Below are positions 16,813-28,200 of a stretch of DNA of 64,000 nt, one piece after another (the stretch's first letter is position 1; each line of letters starts with the position of its first letter). The notes under the pieces were generated by a model. It worked only from the letters and a program-made list of their open reading frames with translations. It made no database searches and was not told the DNA's origin. The DNA is from Tissierella sp. P1 (lineage in GTDB: Bacteria > Bacillota > Clostridia > Tissierellales > Tissierellaceae). The stretch spans positions 18,271 through 82,270 of the forward strand of contig NZ_NPMN01000021.1 of NCBI RefSeq assembly GCF_002266425.1, read 5' to 3'. Both the position numbers and the translations under genes were made by a program.

Positions 16813-17592
16813 TTGAGCTGGAGCAATTTGTTATTTAAGAAAGAGGGAAATATTGGAATTTTATCTATCAACAGACCAGATGCACTGAATGCGCTAAATT
16901 CAATAGTATTAGATGAATTAAATGAAGCTATGGATGTAATTAATAATGACGAAGATGTCCATGTAATTATATTAACTGGAGAAGGAAGAGCTTTTGTAGC
17001 TGGAGCAGATATAGGAGAAATGAAGAATATGAATCCTATAGAAGCTAGGGCTTTTGCTGAAAAGGGATTATCATTATTTAGAAAGATAGAACTTTTAGAA
17101 AAGCCAGTTATAGCTGCCGTAAATGGTTTTGCTTTAGGTGGTGGATGTGAACTTTCTATGAGTTGTGATATTAGGATAGCATCAGAAAAGGCTAAGTTTG
17201 GACAACCAGAAGTTGGTCTTGGTATAACTCCAGGATTTGCAGGTACTCAAAGATTATCCAGGCTTGTGGGAATAGGTAGAGCAAAGGAACTTATTTTTAC
17301 TTGTGATATAATTAGTGCGGAAGAAGCATATAGAATTGGTTTAGTTAATAAAGTTGTATCAGGCCAAGAACTAATGACTTCTGCTATTGAAATGGCAAAT
17401 AAAATATTGTCAAAGAGCCAGTTAGCTATAAGATATGCGAATACTGCTATAAATAGAGGCATAGAAACGGATTTAGATACTGGAATGGCTATTGAAAAAG
17501 ATTTATTCGGTTTATGTTTTGCAACGGAAGATCAAAAAGAAGGGATGGGAGCGTTTTTAGAAAAACGTACACCTAACTATAAATTAAAATAA
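16813..17592 (+). CDS. enoyl-CoA hydratase/crotonase family protein
   Basis: This 259-residue protein has the complete crotonase fold. GRAFVAGADIGEM (about 60) and GFALGGGCELSMSCDIRIA (about 100-118) form the oxyanion hole and carry one catalytic glutamate; FGQPEVGLGITPGFAGTQRL (about 130-150) carries the second. It hydrates short-chain enoyl-CoA such as crotonyl-CoA. TTG 16813 is the start after AAAGGGGGC. The next gene encodes 3-hydroxybutyryl-CoA dehydrogenase, so the pair interconverts crotonyl-CoA and acetoacetyl-CoA. The thiolase and butyryl-CoA dehydrogenase genes are not in this window. Confidence 0.9.
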   Translation: MSWSNLLFKKEGNIGILSINRPDALNALNSIVLDELNEAMDVINNDEDVHVIILTGEGRAFVAGADIGEMKNMNPIEARAFAEKGLSLFRKIELLEKPVIAAVNGFALGGGCELSMSCDIRIASEKAKFGQPEVGLGITPGFAGTQRLSRLVGIGRAKELIFTCDIISAEEAYRIGLVNKVVSGQELMTSAIEMANKILSKSQLAIRYANTAINRGIETDLDTGMAIEKDLFGLCFATEDQKEGMGAFLEKRTPNYKLK

Positions 17593-17606
17593 TTTGGAGG
17601 TGCATC

Positions 17607-18454
17607 ATGAAAAAATAGGTATACTAGGTAGAGGAACTATGGCTTGTGGCATAGTACAGATTTTTGCACAGAAGGATTATGATGTAATTATGTGGGTTAG
17701 ATCTATTGACGAGGCTAATCCGAGGGGGAGCATTAAATCTATAGAAAAAGGTTTAAGTAGACTTGTTGAGAAAGAAAAGATTACGAAAGAACTTATGGAT
17801 AATACATTAAATAATATTTCCATAACTACATCCTATGAAGATTTAAAGGACTGTGATTTAGTTATTGAAGCTATAGCTGAAGACATGGATTTAAAGAAAG
17901 AGATATTTGGTAAGTTAGATAAATTATGCAAAGAAGATTCAATTCTTGCTACAAATACTTCTTCATTATCTATTACTGAAATCGCTAATTCAACTAATAG
18001 ACCAGATAAGGTTATTGGAATGCACTTCTTTAATCCAGTACCAATGATGAAATTAGTAGAAGTTATAAAGGGAATTGCTACTTCAGAAGAAACTAAAAAT
18101 ACAATAGTAGAATTATCACAAGGGTTAGGAAAAACTCCAGTAGAAGTAGAAGAAGCTCCAGGATTTGTAGTAAATAGAATACTTATACCAATGATAAATG
18201 AAGCAGTTGGAATTCTTGCAGATGGAGTAGCTAGTGCATCAGATATAGATGAAGCTATGAAATTAGGTGCAAATCATCCAATGGGACCTTTGGCATTAGG
18301 AGATTTAGTAGGTCTTGATGTTTGCTTAGCTATTATGGATGTTTTATATGAAGAATTTGGTGATTCAAAATATAGAGCTCATCCTCTACTAAGAAAGATG
18401 GTTAGAGGTGGTTTATTAGGTAGAAAGACTAAAAAAGGATTCTTTGAATATTAA
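17607..18454 (+). CDS. 3-hydroxybutyryl-CoA dehydrogenase (apparent frameshift at the start)
   Basis: This about 282-residue enzyme oxidises 3-hydroxybutyryl-CoA to acetoacetyl-CoA. It has NTSSLSITE, the active-site GMHFFNPVPMMKLVEV, APGFVVNRILIPMINEA and GANHPMGPLALGDLVGLD. ATG 17607 follows GGAGG, but after six A (17610-17615) the frame stops; one more A gives the normal MKKIGILG. The dinucleotide loop reads GRGTMACG rather than the usual GAGTMGAG; the last glycine is kept but the sixth position is alanine. It follows the crotonase gene by 14 bases and is in the same operon. Confidence 0.88.
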
Positions 18455-18456
18455 GA

Positions 18457-18513
18457 TTAATTATAGTGAAAGACCCTTCAATATTATACAGAAGGGTCTT
18501 TCACTATAATTAA
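18457..18513 (+). terminator. 23-base-pair hairpin after 3-hydroxybutyryl-CoA dehydrogenase gene
   Basis: The arm 18457-18479 pairs perfectly with 18491-18513 around an 11-base loop; the core is GAAAGACCCTTC. It overlaps the left end of a dispersed repeat copy. Confidence 0.8.
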
Positions 18514-18615
18514 TAGGAAAGTTTAATTTCATTAGTAGGTAAAATTTGGCTTAGATGGGTTTCAAAAAAGGATTCTCTAATTTATTTATGATTTGATGGA
18601 AGCCTTTTTTATATA
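18505..18615 (+). repeat. dispersed hairpin-ended repeat, copy 1
   Basis: The left end ATAATTAATAGGAAAGTTTA and right end TTTCAAAAAAGG...GATGGAAGCCTTTTTT match the other copies at 21869, 30474, 40238, 52903 (inverted) and 63239. The right end is terminator-like. Confidence 0.65.
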
Positions 18616-18701
18616 AATTTGAAATTTAAAATTAACAATTAAAAATTATCTTTTTGGTTACAATATATTAGAAAGATTTTACTCAAGAAGGGTGGTTTCC
18701 C

Positions 18702-19699
18702 ATGAGAACTTTTTCTAAGGTTTTTATTGTATCGTTCATTTGTTTTTTGATTGCAATATTTATTGGCTCTTATTCTTATGTAAAAGAAAAGGATATAAAA
18801 CTTGAAAGTGAGCAAAGTTATCCTATAGCAGAAAAAATGGATATAGGTAAGACAATTGTTAAAAAGCTGGAAATAGCACCAAAGGAACCAGAGATATATT
18901 CTAACTTGAAGGAAGCTATAGAAAAGAGTAATAGAGTGAATTTTATAGTGTTAGGCATGGAGGATGTAAGGACGGATACAATTATATTTGCCTCCTTTTG
19001 CCTGATACAAAAAAGGTTAGTTTAGTGAATATACCAAGGGACACCTATATCCATAGAAAAGGATATAATACAGCAGAGCAAAGAAAAATCAACAGTATAT
19101 ATGGAGACCACGGAGTAGAAGGAGTTAAAAAAACTATATCTCATATATTAGAGGATATACCAATTCATCATTATGTTATGCTAGACTATAAGGGTGTAGA
19201 AAAAATTGTAGATGGATTGGGAGGGATTGAAGTAGATGTGCCATTTCATATGAAATATAAGGATCCTACAGCCAAGCCTCCATTGCATATAGATATTTCG
19301 CCTGGGAAGCAGACATTAGATGGAAAAAAATCGATAGAATTTCTAAGGTATAGAAAAGGGAACAATAATAAGGGAGGATATATTGATGGTGATTTAGGTA
19401 GAATAAAGGCACAGCAAGGATTTATACAATCTTTTATAGGAAAAGCATCAGATAATATTTTAACAGTCCTTACAAAGGGATTTAGCCATGTTAAAACAGA
19501 TCTTAACTTAGTGGATACACTTTCCTATGGCAGGAAAACAATCGGAATTACCAATGAAGATTTTGAAACACTTACATTGCCGGGTAAAGCAGAATTTAGA
19601 AAAATACAGAAAAAAGTATTATCTTATTTTATTTATGATAAAAAGGAAACCACAAAATTACTTGAAAAAATATATAATGTAAAAAGCCCGAACCCTTAA
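18702..19699 (+). CDS. LytR-CpsA-Psr (LCP) family protein (apparent frameshift)
   Basis: LCP proteins attach wall polymers to peptidoglycan from the outer face of the membrane. About 332 residues are read when both frames are joined: an N-terminal membrane anchor (about 5-26), then NFIVLGMEDVRTDTIIFASF, then VSLVNIPRDTYIH (arginine and aspartate that bind the pyrophosphate) and GGIEVDVPFHM. The frame breaks at the T-run 18996-18999; one more T gives the expected FLPDTKKVSLV. The start follows AAGGGTGG. No teichoic acid genes are adjacent. The short spacing and terminator mark it as a single-gene unit. Confidence 0.85.
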
Positions 19700-19722
19700 A
19701 TTTATAGGGAGGGGCTTTTTAT
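19681..19722 (+). terminator. terminator of the LCP gene
   Basis: AAAAAGCCC (19681-19689) pairs with GGGCTTTTT (19712-19720), with CCCT/AGGG inside. The gene's stop codon lies within the hairpin. Confidence 0.8.
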
Positions 19723-19782
19723 ATATTTCATTAATATTTCAAATCTAAAAATCAACAATCGCAATCCGAAATTTCTACTAGC

Positions 19783-21192
19783 CTATACTGCTGCTTTTTC
19801 TTTATCTTTATCTTGTGCTATTATTGAATCACCTATGAGGTAAACATTTCCAGCACCCATAGTGAGAATAATATCATTTTCCTTAACATGACTTAATAGA
19901 TAAGCTTCCACCTCATCAAAAGTCCCTAGATAAACAGTATCTGAACCTTTGTCAGATATGGCATTTGCTAAATCCCTTGAGTGGATTGATCCATCATCTT
20001 TCTCCCTTGCGGCATAAATATCTGTAATTATGACTTTATCAGCATCAATGAAGGCCTCCGCAAAGCTATTTAATAAAATCTTTGTTCTAGTATAGGTATG
20101 AGGTTGAAATACACAGTAAATATTACCGACAGCAGAGTTTTTCAATGCATTTAAAGTGACTCTAATCTCAGTAGGATGATGTGCATAATCATCAATAATT
20201 TTAATACCATTATAATATCCTTTTAACTCCTGTCTTCTATGAACTCCTGTATAGATGGAAATATTTTTCTGAATATCCTCCATTGGAATACCATAAATAT
20301 GAGCAGCAGCAATGCTAGCCAGGGAGTTATATATATTATGTTTACCAATGACACTTAACTTAATAGGATATAATCCTTCATCCTTAACTTTTAGAGTATA
20401 AGAAGGAAAACCTTCCTCAGAAAAACTAATATTCTCTGCAGTATAATCTGCATCTTTATCTATTCCAAAGGTAATTACTTTAGCCTTTGTATTATCCATT
20501 ATTTTTTTATAGCTTGCATCATCTATGTTAATTAATAAATAGCTATCTTCATTGAGATTCTTACCATATTCAACGAAGGTACTTAAAACATGATCCATAT
20601 TTTTAAAGAAGTCTAAATGATCAGCATCAACATTTAATATAATAGCCATTGTAGGAAAATACTTTAATATATTTCCTTTATATTCGCAGGCTTCAGTAAG
20701 AATATACTCTTTAGATCCTAATTTTACATTGCCTCCTATTTCATCTAATTGTCCACCTAAAAGAATGGTAGGGTTTAGTGTGGAACGATTTAATATAGTA
20801 GATAACATACTAGTAGTAGTAGTTTTCCCATGAGTGCCAGATACTGCAATTGAGTTTTTATAGTTTTTCATTAAGGCACCTAAGAAGGTAGCCCTATCTA
20901 TTACAGGTACTCCAAGAGAATGTGCTTTTACAAGTTCTTCATTATCTTTTGATATAGCATCTGTGTATATTATTAGATCGGCACCATTTACATTACTTTC
21001 CTTATGACTTATGTAAATATTGGCTCCTAAATTTTTTAATCTTTCAATTATTAAACTGTCCTTTGCGTCAGAACCAGTCACAATATATCCTTCAGACAAT
21101 AAAATTTCAGCTAAACCACTCATAGATATGCCGCCAATTCCAATAAAGTGAACCCTAGGATATTTATTATCAGTTATGCAAAATTCAAACAT
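19783..21192 (-). CDS. murC: UDP-N-acetylmuramate--L-alanine ligase
   Basis: This 469-residue cytoplasmic ligase adds the first amino acid, L-alanine, to UDP-MurNAc in peptidoglycan synthesis. VHFIGIGGISMSGLAEIL (about 14-31) binds UDP, GTHGKTTTT (about 119-127) is the ATP loop, and DYAHHPTEI (about 335) is the Mur ligase signature. GAGGAAAG precedes the ATG. The C-terminus carries a short charged tail (DKDKEKAAV). It is transcribed away from spoVG and stands alone on the minus strand. Confidence 0.95.
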   Translation of the reverse strand: MFEFCITDNKYPRVHFIGIGGISMSGLAEILLSEGYIVTGSDAKDSLIIERLKNLGANIYISHKESNVNGADLIIYTDAISKDNEELVKAHSLGVPVIDRATFLGALMKNYKNSIAVSGTHGKTTTTSMLSTILNRSTLNPTILLGGQLDEIGGNVKLGSKEYILTEACEYKGNILKYFPTMAIILNVDADHLDFFKNMDHVLSTFVEYGKNLNEDSYLLINIDDASYKKIMDNTKAKVITFGIDKDADYTAENISFSEEGFPSYTLKVKDEGLYPIKLSVIGKHNIYNSLASIAAAHIYGIPMEDIQKNISIYTGVHRRQELKGYYNGIKIIDDYAHHPTEIRVTLNALKNSAVGNIYCVFQPHTYTRTKILLNSFAEAFIDADKVIITDIYAAREKDDGSIHSRDLANAISDKGSDTVYLGTFDEVEAYLLSHVKENDIILTMGAGNVYLIGDSIIAQDKDKEKAAV

Positions 21193-21502
21193 AAGCTTTC
21201 CTCCTAAATAAAAAAATTACTTTCTATATTTATTATTGCCATCTTATATATTAATATTATTTTATTCTAATAGTATTAAATTGTCACTGATAGATTATAT
21301 CATAATAAAAAAAAAATTAAAGATAAATCTTGAGATTATGTAAAGTTTATAACATATTAGTATAAAAAAGTAAAAAAAGTTCCTATTTAAATATTATAGG
21401 TAGTTTTTTGGAACTAATTGAATTCAAGTTCTTTTATAAAGTGAAAAATAAATTAGAATTTTCCCATAAATTAATAAAAAAATAAAAAAAATTTTTAAAA
21501 AA
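21193..21502. other. AT-rich divergent intergenic region
   Basis: No gene is seen between murC and the spoVG promoter. A minus-strand TATAAT (21299-21294) could be the murC -10, but no good -35 accompanies it. Around 21380-21420 CCTAT/ATAGG arms form a weak hairpin followed on the minus strand by T-runs. Confidence 0.4.
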
Positions 21503-21529
21503 GAAGGATTTTTAAAACTTTTATAGAAT
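21503..21529 (+). promoter_or_regulatory. sigma-H-type promoter of spoVG
   Basis: GAAGGATTT (21503-21511), an 11-base spacer and ATAGAAT (21523-21529) fit the sigma-H consensus RnAGGAwWW-N11-RnnGAAT. In Bacillus subtilis spoVG is a classic sigma-H gene. Confidence 0.85.
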
Positions 21530-21581
21530 ATAGAGAATATTCAATAGTTTTTGTGACTTAAATAAAGGGGGCTAAAACGTA

Positions 21582-21845
21582 ATGAAGATTACAGATGTGA
21601 GATTAAGAAAAATATCAGAAGAGGGGAAAATGAAAGCAATAGTATCCGTTACTTTTGATGAGGAATTTGTAGTCCATGATATCAAAATAATCGAAGGTCA
21701 AAATGGATTATTTGTTGCTATGCCAAGTAGAAAAATGGCAGATGGTGAGTTCAGGGATATAGCTCATCCTATTAATGCTGAAACTAGGCAAAAGATTCAG
21801 GAAGCAATTTTTAGAGAATATGAAAAGAGTTTAGCTACAGAATAA
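21582..21845 (+). CDS. spoVG: SpoVG, RNA-binding regulator
   Basis: The 87-residue product matches SpoVG throughout: [40 protein letters not shown] and [11 protein letters not shown]. SpoVG is a small RNA/DNA-binding protein that influences sporulation septation and many other genes. AAAGGGGGC lies upstream of the ATG. A sigma-H promoter precedes it and a terminator follows at once, so it is made as its own short transcript, although its place upstream of glmU is the conserved Firmicute arrangement. Confidence 0.96.
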   Translation: MKITDVRLRKISEEGKMKAIVSVTFDEEFVVHDIKIIEGQNGLFVAMPSRKMADGEFRDIAHPINAETRQKIQEAIFREYEKSLATE

Positions 21846-21870
21846 AAAAGAGCCGCAGGGCTCTTTTTTA
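21844..21870 (+). terminator. terminator of spoVG
   Basis: AGAGCC (21849-21854) pairs with GGCTCT (21859-21864), with flanking A-run and T-run. Confidence 0.85.
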
Positions 21871-22027
21871 TAACGAATAGGAAAGATTATTTTTATTTTT
21901 GGTATTAAGAATCTGACTTAAATGATTTTTAAGCAGATTTCTAAAATCTTTGATTTTGTACAAGTCGCTTATGCAGTGACCAAAAAAGGCTTCCTTATAA
22001 TGCTTCGTATAGAAGCCTTTCTTATAA
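21869..22027 (+). repeat. dispersed hairpin-ended repeat, copy 2 (full-length form)
   Basis: It runs from TATAACGAATAGGAAA to a right-end hairpin in which GGCTTC pairs with GAAGCC, about 160 bases. Its middle (CAAGTCGCTTATGCA and flanks) is nearly identical to the inverted copy at 52903-53058. With about 195 bases of unremarkable AT-rich DNA it fills the 377-base gap between spoVG and glmU. Confidence 0.75.
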
Positions 22028-22222
22028 CCATATGAAAGCTCTCTTTAATGGTAAAAATAAATAAGTTTTACAAAAACTTACTGAGCTTATTAATACTTCA
22101 ATGAGAAACTTTTATATATATGTCAAGGAAATTATATAAATTTTATAGATTTTAGTGTAGACTTATATAAGAAATGGGTTAAAATATTACTTGATAGATA
22201 ATTTAAATCGAGGTGTAAAAAA

Positions 22223-23595
22223 ATGAATATTTCTATTATATTAGCAGCGGGTGAAGGCACAAGAATGAAATCAAAGCTTTCTAAGGTATTACATAAGGTT
22301 TGTGGAAAACCTATATTAGAATATGTAATAAAGGCTAGTAGAGGTGCAGGTACAGAAAAAAATGTAGTTGTTGTAGGTCATGGTGGTGATATGGTTAAAG
22401 AATATTTTAAGGATGATCCTATAGTATTTAAGGACCAGCCTATTGGCGAAGATGTTCCCTATGGCACTGGTTTTGCTTTAATGCAAGCAGTAGATCATAT
22501 AGAAGATAATAGTACTGTAATCATTCTTTATGGGGACACACCACTTATTACGGAGTTGACTATAAATAAGTTAATTAACTATCACAAAGAAAATGAGTTT
22601 CAGGCAACAGTACTTACTGCTATTTTAGATAATCCTACAGGATATGGTAGAATCATTAGGGAGGATGCTGGGATATACTTAAAATAGTAGAAGAAAAAGA
22701 TGCCTTAGATGAAGAAAAGAAAGTAAAAGAGATCAACTCTGGTATATATTGTTTTAATGGTAAACTGTTAAAGGATGCTTTAAGTAAAATTGATAACAAT
22801 AATGCTCAGAATGAATACTATGCTACAGATGTTATAGGTATATTAAAGAAAGAAGGATATAGGGTTGGAGCTTATGTTATTGAAGATTCCATTGAAATAC
22901 ATGGTGTCAATTCAAGAATTCAATTGGCGTTTACTGAGGAAATAATGAGAAAAAGGATAAATGAATATCATATGGTAAATGGGGTCACTATAATAAATCC
23001 TGAGAACACATATATTGAAGATGGAGTTCAAATTGGAAGAGACACAGTTATTTATCCTGGAGTAAGTTTAGAAGGAAATACTGAAATAGGTGAAGACTGC
23101 ATCATTAGGAACAATTCCAGGATTATAAATAGTATAATCAATAATGAAGTTAGTATTGAATCTTCAACTATAGAGGATAGTATTGTTGGAGAAAATACAC
23201 ATATAGGGCCTCATGCTCATCTTAGACCTAATAGCAATATTGGTAAGAATGTAAAAATTGGCAATTTCGTTGAAGTTAAAAATTCAACTCTCAAGGATAA
23301 TACAAAAGCCAGTCATTTATCTTATATAGGAGATGCAGATGTTGGCTATAATGTAAATATCGGATGTGGTGTTGTATTTGTAAATTATAATGGTAAGGAA
23401 AAGTTTAGGACAACAGTAGGAGATAATGCTTTTATAGGTAGTAATGCTAATTTAGTTGCTCCAGTTAATGTAGAACCATGGGGATTTGTAGCAGCAGGAT
23501 CTACTATAACTAAAGAAGTGCCAGAAGGAGCTTTGTCTATTGCTAGAGCAGAGCAAAAAAATATAGATGGTTGGATAAGAAAAAAAAGGATATAA
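22223..23595 (+). CDS. glmU: bifunctional UDP-GlcNAc pyrophosphorylase/glucosamine-1-phosphate acetyltransferase (apparent frameshift)
   Basis: GlmU makes UDP-GlcNAc for the cell wall. The joined frames give 457 residues, a normal length. The N-terminal uridyltransferase has LAAGEGTRMKSKLSKVLHK (about 7-25); the C-terminal half is a left-handed beta-helix of hexapeptide repeats with GPHAHLRP and GDNAFIGSNANLVAPV. The frame stops at 22685 after four A (22681-22684); a fifth A restores LKIVEEKDALDE. Base 22685 to about 22923 is coding in the second frame although no start codon opens it. GAGGTG precedes the ATG. prs follows after 35 bases. Confidence 0.92.
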
Positions 23596-23630
23596 AAAAT
23601 AATAAATAAACTTAGGAGGAATATATAAAA

Positions 23631-24578
23631 ATGAATTTATGTATGGGCGGAATGAAAGTTTTTTCAGGTAATGCAAACAGAGAGCTAGCAGAAAAAATCT
23701 GTAAAGAACTGGGCATACCACTTGGAACATGTGATGTTAGTCAATTTAGTGATGGAGAAATAAATGTAAACATCAGTGAGACTGTTAGAGGGATAGATGT
23801 TTTTATAGTACAGCCAACTTGTACTCCTGTGAATGATAACTTAATGGAAACTTTAATACTTATAGATGCGGTAAAAAGAGCATCTGCAGGTAGGGTAAAT
23901 GCTGTAATTCCATATTATGGATATGCTAGACAAGATAGAAAGACTAAGGCTAGAGAACCAATAACAGCAAAGCTAGTAGCAAATTTATTTACTACAGCTG
24001 GTGCAGACAGAGTAATAAGCATGGATTTACATGCTGCACAGATTCAAGGATATTTTGATATTCCAGTTGATCACCTTTCAGGCGTATCCATACTAGCAGA
24101 ATATTTTAAGGATATTGTGGATGAAGAAACAGTTGTAGTTTCTCCTGACTTAGGTGGTGTAACTAGAGCTAGGGCTTTTGCTAATTTATTAGATCTTCCA
24201 ATAGCTATAATAGAAAAAAGAAGACCTAAAGCAAATGTTTCAGAGGTTATGAATGTTATAGGAGATATCAATGGTAAGAATGTTATATTAATTGATGATA
24301 TTATTGATACGGCAGGAACTATAGCTAAGGCAGCCAGTGTACTTAAAAACTTTGGAGCAAAGAAGGTTTATGGTTGTGCTACTCATGGTGTATTATCAGG
24401 TCCAGCTATAGAAAGAATAAGAGATTCTGAATTAGAGAAATTTATTATTACAGATACAATACCTATTCCAGGAGAAAAGAGGATTGAAAAAATCGAAGTG
24501 GTATCTGTTGCACCATTATTTGCTGAAGCTATAAGAAGAATTCATGATAATGAATCTGTAAGCAAATTATTTGAATAG
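23631..24578 (+). CDS. prs: ribose-phosphate pyrophosphokinase
   Basis: This 315-residue enzyme makes PRPP from ribose-5-phosphate and ATP. It has [50 protein letters not shown] and the PRPP-binding loop [14 protein letters not shown] (about 217-230). AGGAGG lies upstream of the ATG. It sits between glmU and pth as in Bacillus; the ctc/rplY gene that can stand between prs and pth is absent here. Confidence 0.96.
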   Translation: MNLCMGGMKVFSGNANRELAEKICKELGIPLGTCDVSQFSDGEINVNISETVRGIDVFIVQPTCTPVNDNLMETLILIDAVKRASAGRVNAVIPYYGYARQDRKTKAREPITAKLVANLFTTAGADRVISMDLHAAQIQGYFDIPVDHLSGVSILAEYFKDIVDEETVVVSPDLGGVTRARAFANLLDLPIAIIEKRRPKANVSEVMNVIGDINGKNVILIDDIIDTAGTIAKAASVLKNFGAKKVYGCATHGVLSGPAIERIRDSELEKFIITDTIPIPGEKRIEKIEVVSVAPLFAEAIRRIHDNESVSKLFE

Positions 24579-24598
24579 AATAAACAGGAGATGATTTT

Positions 24599-25180
24599 TT
24601 GTTTGTTGTAGTAGGTTTAGGAAATCCTGGAAAGGAATATACTAATACAAGACATAACATAGGGTTTGATACAATAGATTTATTAGCAGAGAGGAATAAT
24701 ATTAAAATTAATAAAATAAAATTTAAATCAGTTTATGGAGAAGGAATAATTGGTAGTGAAAAGGTTCTTCTTGTAAAGCCACAAACTTATATGAATAATA
24801 GTGGAATTACTGTTAGAGATATATATAATTTTTATAAAGTTCCTATTGATAATATTATAGTTATAGTTGATGATATTGATATTGATTTTGCTGCAGTAAG
24901 AATAAAGAGAAGGGGAAGTGCTGGATCTCATAATGGATTAAAATCTATAATATACCTACTTCAAAGAGATGATTTTCCTAGGGTCAAAATAGGCATTGGG
25001 AAGAAACATGAAAATCAAGATTTAGCAAATTTCGTTTTAAGTAGATTTCCAAAAGAAGAAAGGGAAGTTATTGAAATATCTATTTTAACTGGAGCCGAAT
25101 CAGTAGAAGCAATTATAAAACATGGTATAGAGCAAGCAATGAATGAATTCAATACTAAAGGAAATAGAGCCCAGGATTAG
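24599..25180 (+). CDS. pth: peptidyl-tRNA hydrolase
   Basis: This 193-residue enzyme frees tRNA from stalled peptidyl-tRNA. VVGLGNPGKEYTNTRHNIGF (start of the protein) holds the catalytic histidine; KPQTYMNNSG and the catalytic Asp region VDDIDIDF follow, then GSAGSHNGLKS. TTG 24599 is the start, eight bases after CAGGAG. The family usually reads VDDLDLP at the aspartate; the variant here keeps the key residue. Confidence 0.95.
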   Translation: MFVVVGLGNPGKEYTNTRHNIGFDTIDLLAERNNIKINKIKFKSVYGEGIIGSEKVLLVKPQTYMNNSGITVRDIYNFYKVPIDNIIVIVDDIDIDFAAVRIKRRGSAGSHNGLKSIIYLLQRDDFPRVKIGIGKKHENQDLANFVLSRFPKEEREVIEISILTGAESVEAIIKHGIEQAMNEFNTKGNRAQD

Positions 25181-25215
25181 ACCTGGGCTATGGTCTTTTC
25201 CGAAGGAGTGAAGGT

Positions 25216-28200
25216 ATGCTGAATTTTTTAGTAGATCCGCTAAATAACTTAGATGTTTATAATAAGCTGAAGACAGATATAGAAAAGAAGAATAGTCCTA
25301 TAGCTACTTATGGTATTATTGATGAAAGTATAGGACATATTCTCTATGCCCTAATGGAGCATACTAAAAGGCAAACACTATTGGTAACTTACAATGAGGT
25401 AAGAAGTAGAAAGATTTATGAAGATATAAGAAATTTAGGAAATAATAATGTATTTCTGCTTCCAAAAAGGGAATTAGTTTTCTATGAAGTAGATGCCTTC
25501 AGCTATGAAAGTACCAATGAAAGGCTTGGGATTGTATCTAGACTTGTAAAAGGTGAAGATTTATTATTAGTTACCTCTATAGAAGCTATATTTCATAAGC
25601 TTATGTCTAGAGATGTTTTGAAGTCCTATTCTCAGGAGCTGAGATTAGGAGAAGAAATAAACTTAGATGATTTAATTAAGCTGTTGACAGATGGTGGATA
25701 TGAAAGAGTAAATATGGTGGAAGGTATAGGACAGTTTAGCCTAAGGGGGGGAATTATGGATTTCTTTCCGCCATATAGCGGGAACCCTATTAGAATTGAA
25801 TTGTTTGATGAGGAAATTGATTCTATAAGAACCTTTGATATTACTAATCAAAGATCTATTGAAGTCCTCGATTATACCTTCATATTTCCAGTAAAAGAAA
25901 CTTTGATATTAGATGAATATAGGGAGAATATAATTAACAATTTAGATAAAGATTTAATTAAATCTTTATCTAAGTCAAAGATTAGTGTAATAGAAAAGGA
26001 AAACTTAGAAAGTAAGTTTAATAAGTATAAGGAGCATTTAACTGAAAAGTTATTTATATCTAATATGGATATGATAATTCCTTATATACCAAAAGAATAT
26101 CTGTCATCTATAATTAGTTATTTAAAAGAAGACGCAATAATTTATATAGACGAGCCTAAAAGAATAGAAGAAAGTGTAAAAAGTGCTGGAAGTGATTTTA
26201 ATCTAAAGTTTACAGACCTCTATGAAGTTGGAGAGGTCTTACCTTCACATGCCAATATTCTTTATAGTTATAATGAACTATTAGAAGAAATAAAGAAAAG
26301 AACATGTATCACAAATAGTGCACTTTTAAGTGGAGATAATAGTTTTAAACCTAAAGTAATTCATAATTTCTCAGTGAAAGGAATGCAATCTTATCATAAT
26401 AAGATGGATATTTTAAAAGAGGATATAGATCATTTTAAATATAGAGGATATAAAATCATTATACTTTCAGGAACAGAAGAAAGAGGTAGAAGGCTTTATA
26501 AAACATTATTGGAACTGGGTATAGAATCAAACTTTATGATAGATAAAAATGCTGAGATTAAGTCCTCACAAGTTTTTATTACACCTGGTAGTATTCATGG
26601 AGGATTCCAATATCCAGCTTTAAAGCTTATTGTTATTAGTGATAAAGAAATATTTGGTGCGGGAAAGAAAAAGACAGGGAAATTGAGGAAAAAAGATCCT
26701 AGCAAATCTATTAGCTTTTCTGATTTGAATGTTGGCGATTATGTAGTACATGAAAACCATGGGATAGGCAGATATGAAGGTGTAGAGCAGTTAAATATAC
26801 AAGGAATAAAGAAAGATTATCTTACTATAAGATATAAAGGCGAAGATAAGCTATATGTACCTATAGATCAAATGCATTTAATCCAGAAGTATATCGGATC
26901 GGATAGCATAAAACCAAAAGTGAATAAATTATCTAGTTCAGAATGGGCTAGGACTAAGGAAAAAGCTAAGAAGGCTGTAGAAGATATGGCTCATGATTTA
27001 TTAGAGTTATATGCAAAGAGAGAAAGTTATAGGGGATTTGTTTTTTCTAAAGATGGTGAATGGCAACGACAATTTGAAGATTTATTCCCTTATGAAGAGA
27101 CAGAAGGACAGTCTAGGAGTATTATAGAAATCAAGAAGGATATGGAAAGACCAAAACCAATGGATAGACTTCTTTGTGGTGATGTTGGATATGGGAAAAC
27201 GGAAGTGGCTTTAAGAGCAGCATTTAAAGCTGTCATGGATGGAAAACAAGTAGCTTTTCTAGTACCTACTACTATTCTTGCACAACAGCATTATAATACA
27301 ATAATGGAGAGATTTGCCAATTTTCCCGTTAAAATAGCTACCCTTAGCAGGTTCAGGACTAAAGCAGAACAAAAACTTGCAATTGATAGCATTAGAAGAG
27401 GTGTTGTTGATATTGTAGTAGGTACTCATAGATTATTATCTAAAGATGTTTCTTTTAGTGATTTAGGTTTATTAATAATAGATGAAGAACAGAGATTTGG
27501 CGTAAAGCATAAAGAGGCGCTTAAAAAATTTAAAGAAACAGTGGATGTACTTACTCTTACAGCTACACCTATACCTAGGACATTACATATGTCCTTGTCA
27601 GGCATTAGAGATATGTCTGTTATTGAAGATCCTCCAGAGGAAAGGTATCCCGTACAAACCTATGTTGTTGAATTTAATGAACAAATGATTAGAGATGCGA
27701 TACTAAAGGAAGTTGGTCGTGGAGGACAGGTTTATTTTGTGTATAATAGGGTTGAGACTATAGATAAGATTACTTCTATGCTTAGAAAATTAGTACCAGA
27801 AGCAAAATTCTCCATAGGGCATGGTCAAATGAGTGAGCGAGAATTAGAGAAGGTAATGGTCGACTTTTTAGAAAAAGAAGTGGACGTTCTAGTATGTACT
27901 ACTATTATTGAAACAGGATTAGATATTCCAAATGTAAATACTATAATAATCCATGATGCTGATAAGATGGGACTATCTCAATTATACCAACTTAGAGGAA
28001 GGGTAGGAAGGTCTAACAGGATAGCCTATGGATATTTTACCTATGAGAAAAATAAAGTGTTATCAGAGGTAGCAGAAAAAAGACTTAGAGCTATAAAGGA
28101 ATTTACAGAATTTGGTTCAGGTTTCAAAATAGCTATGAGAGACTTGGAAATAAGAGGTGCAGGAAATCTTCTAGGTTTAGAACAGCATGGTCATATTGAG

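Noticed and set aside
21846..22222. CRISPR array or small RNA gene in the spoVG-glmU gap
   Set aside because: There is no regularly spaced direct repeat; the structure is explained by the dispersed repeat and its hairpin.
22681..23595. glmU as two separate real genes
   Set aside because: The coding frame continues without a start between 22685 and 22923 and a single added A rejoins a normal GlmU.
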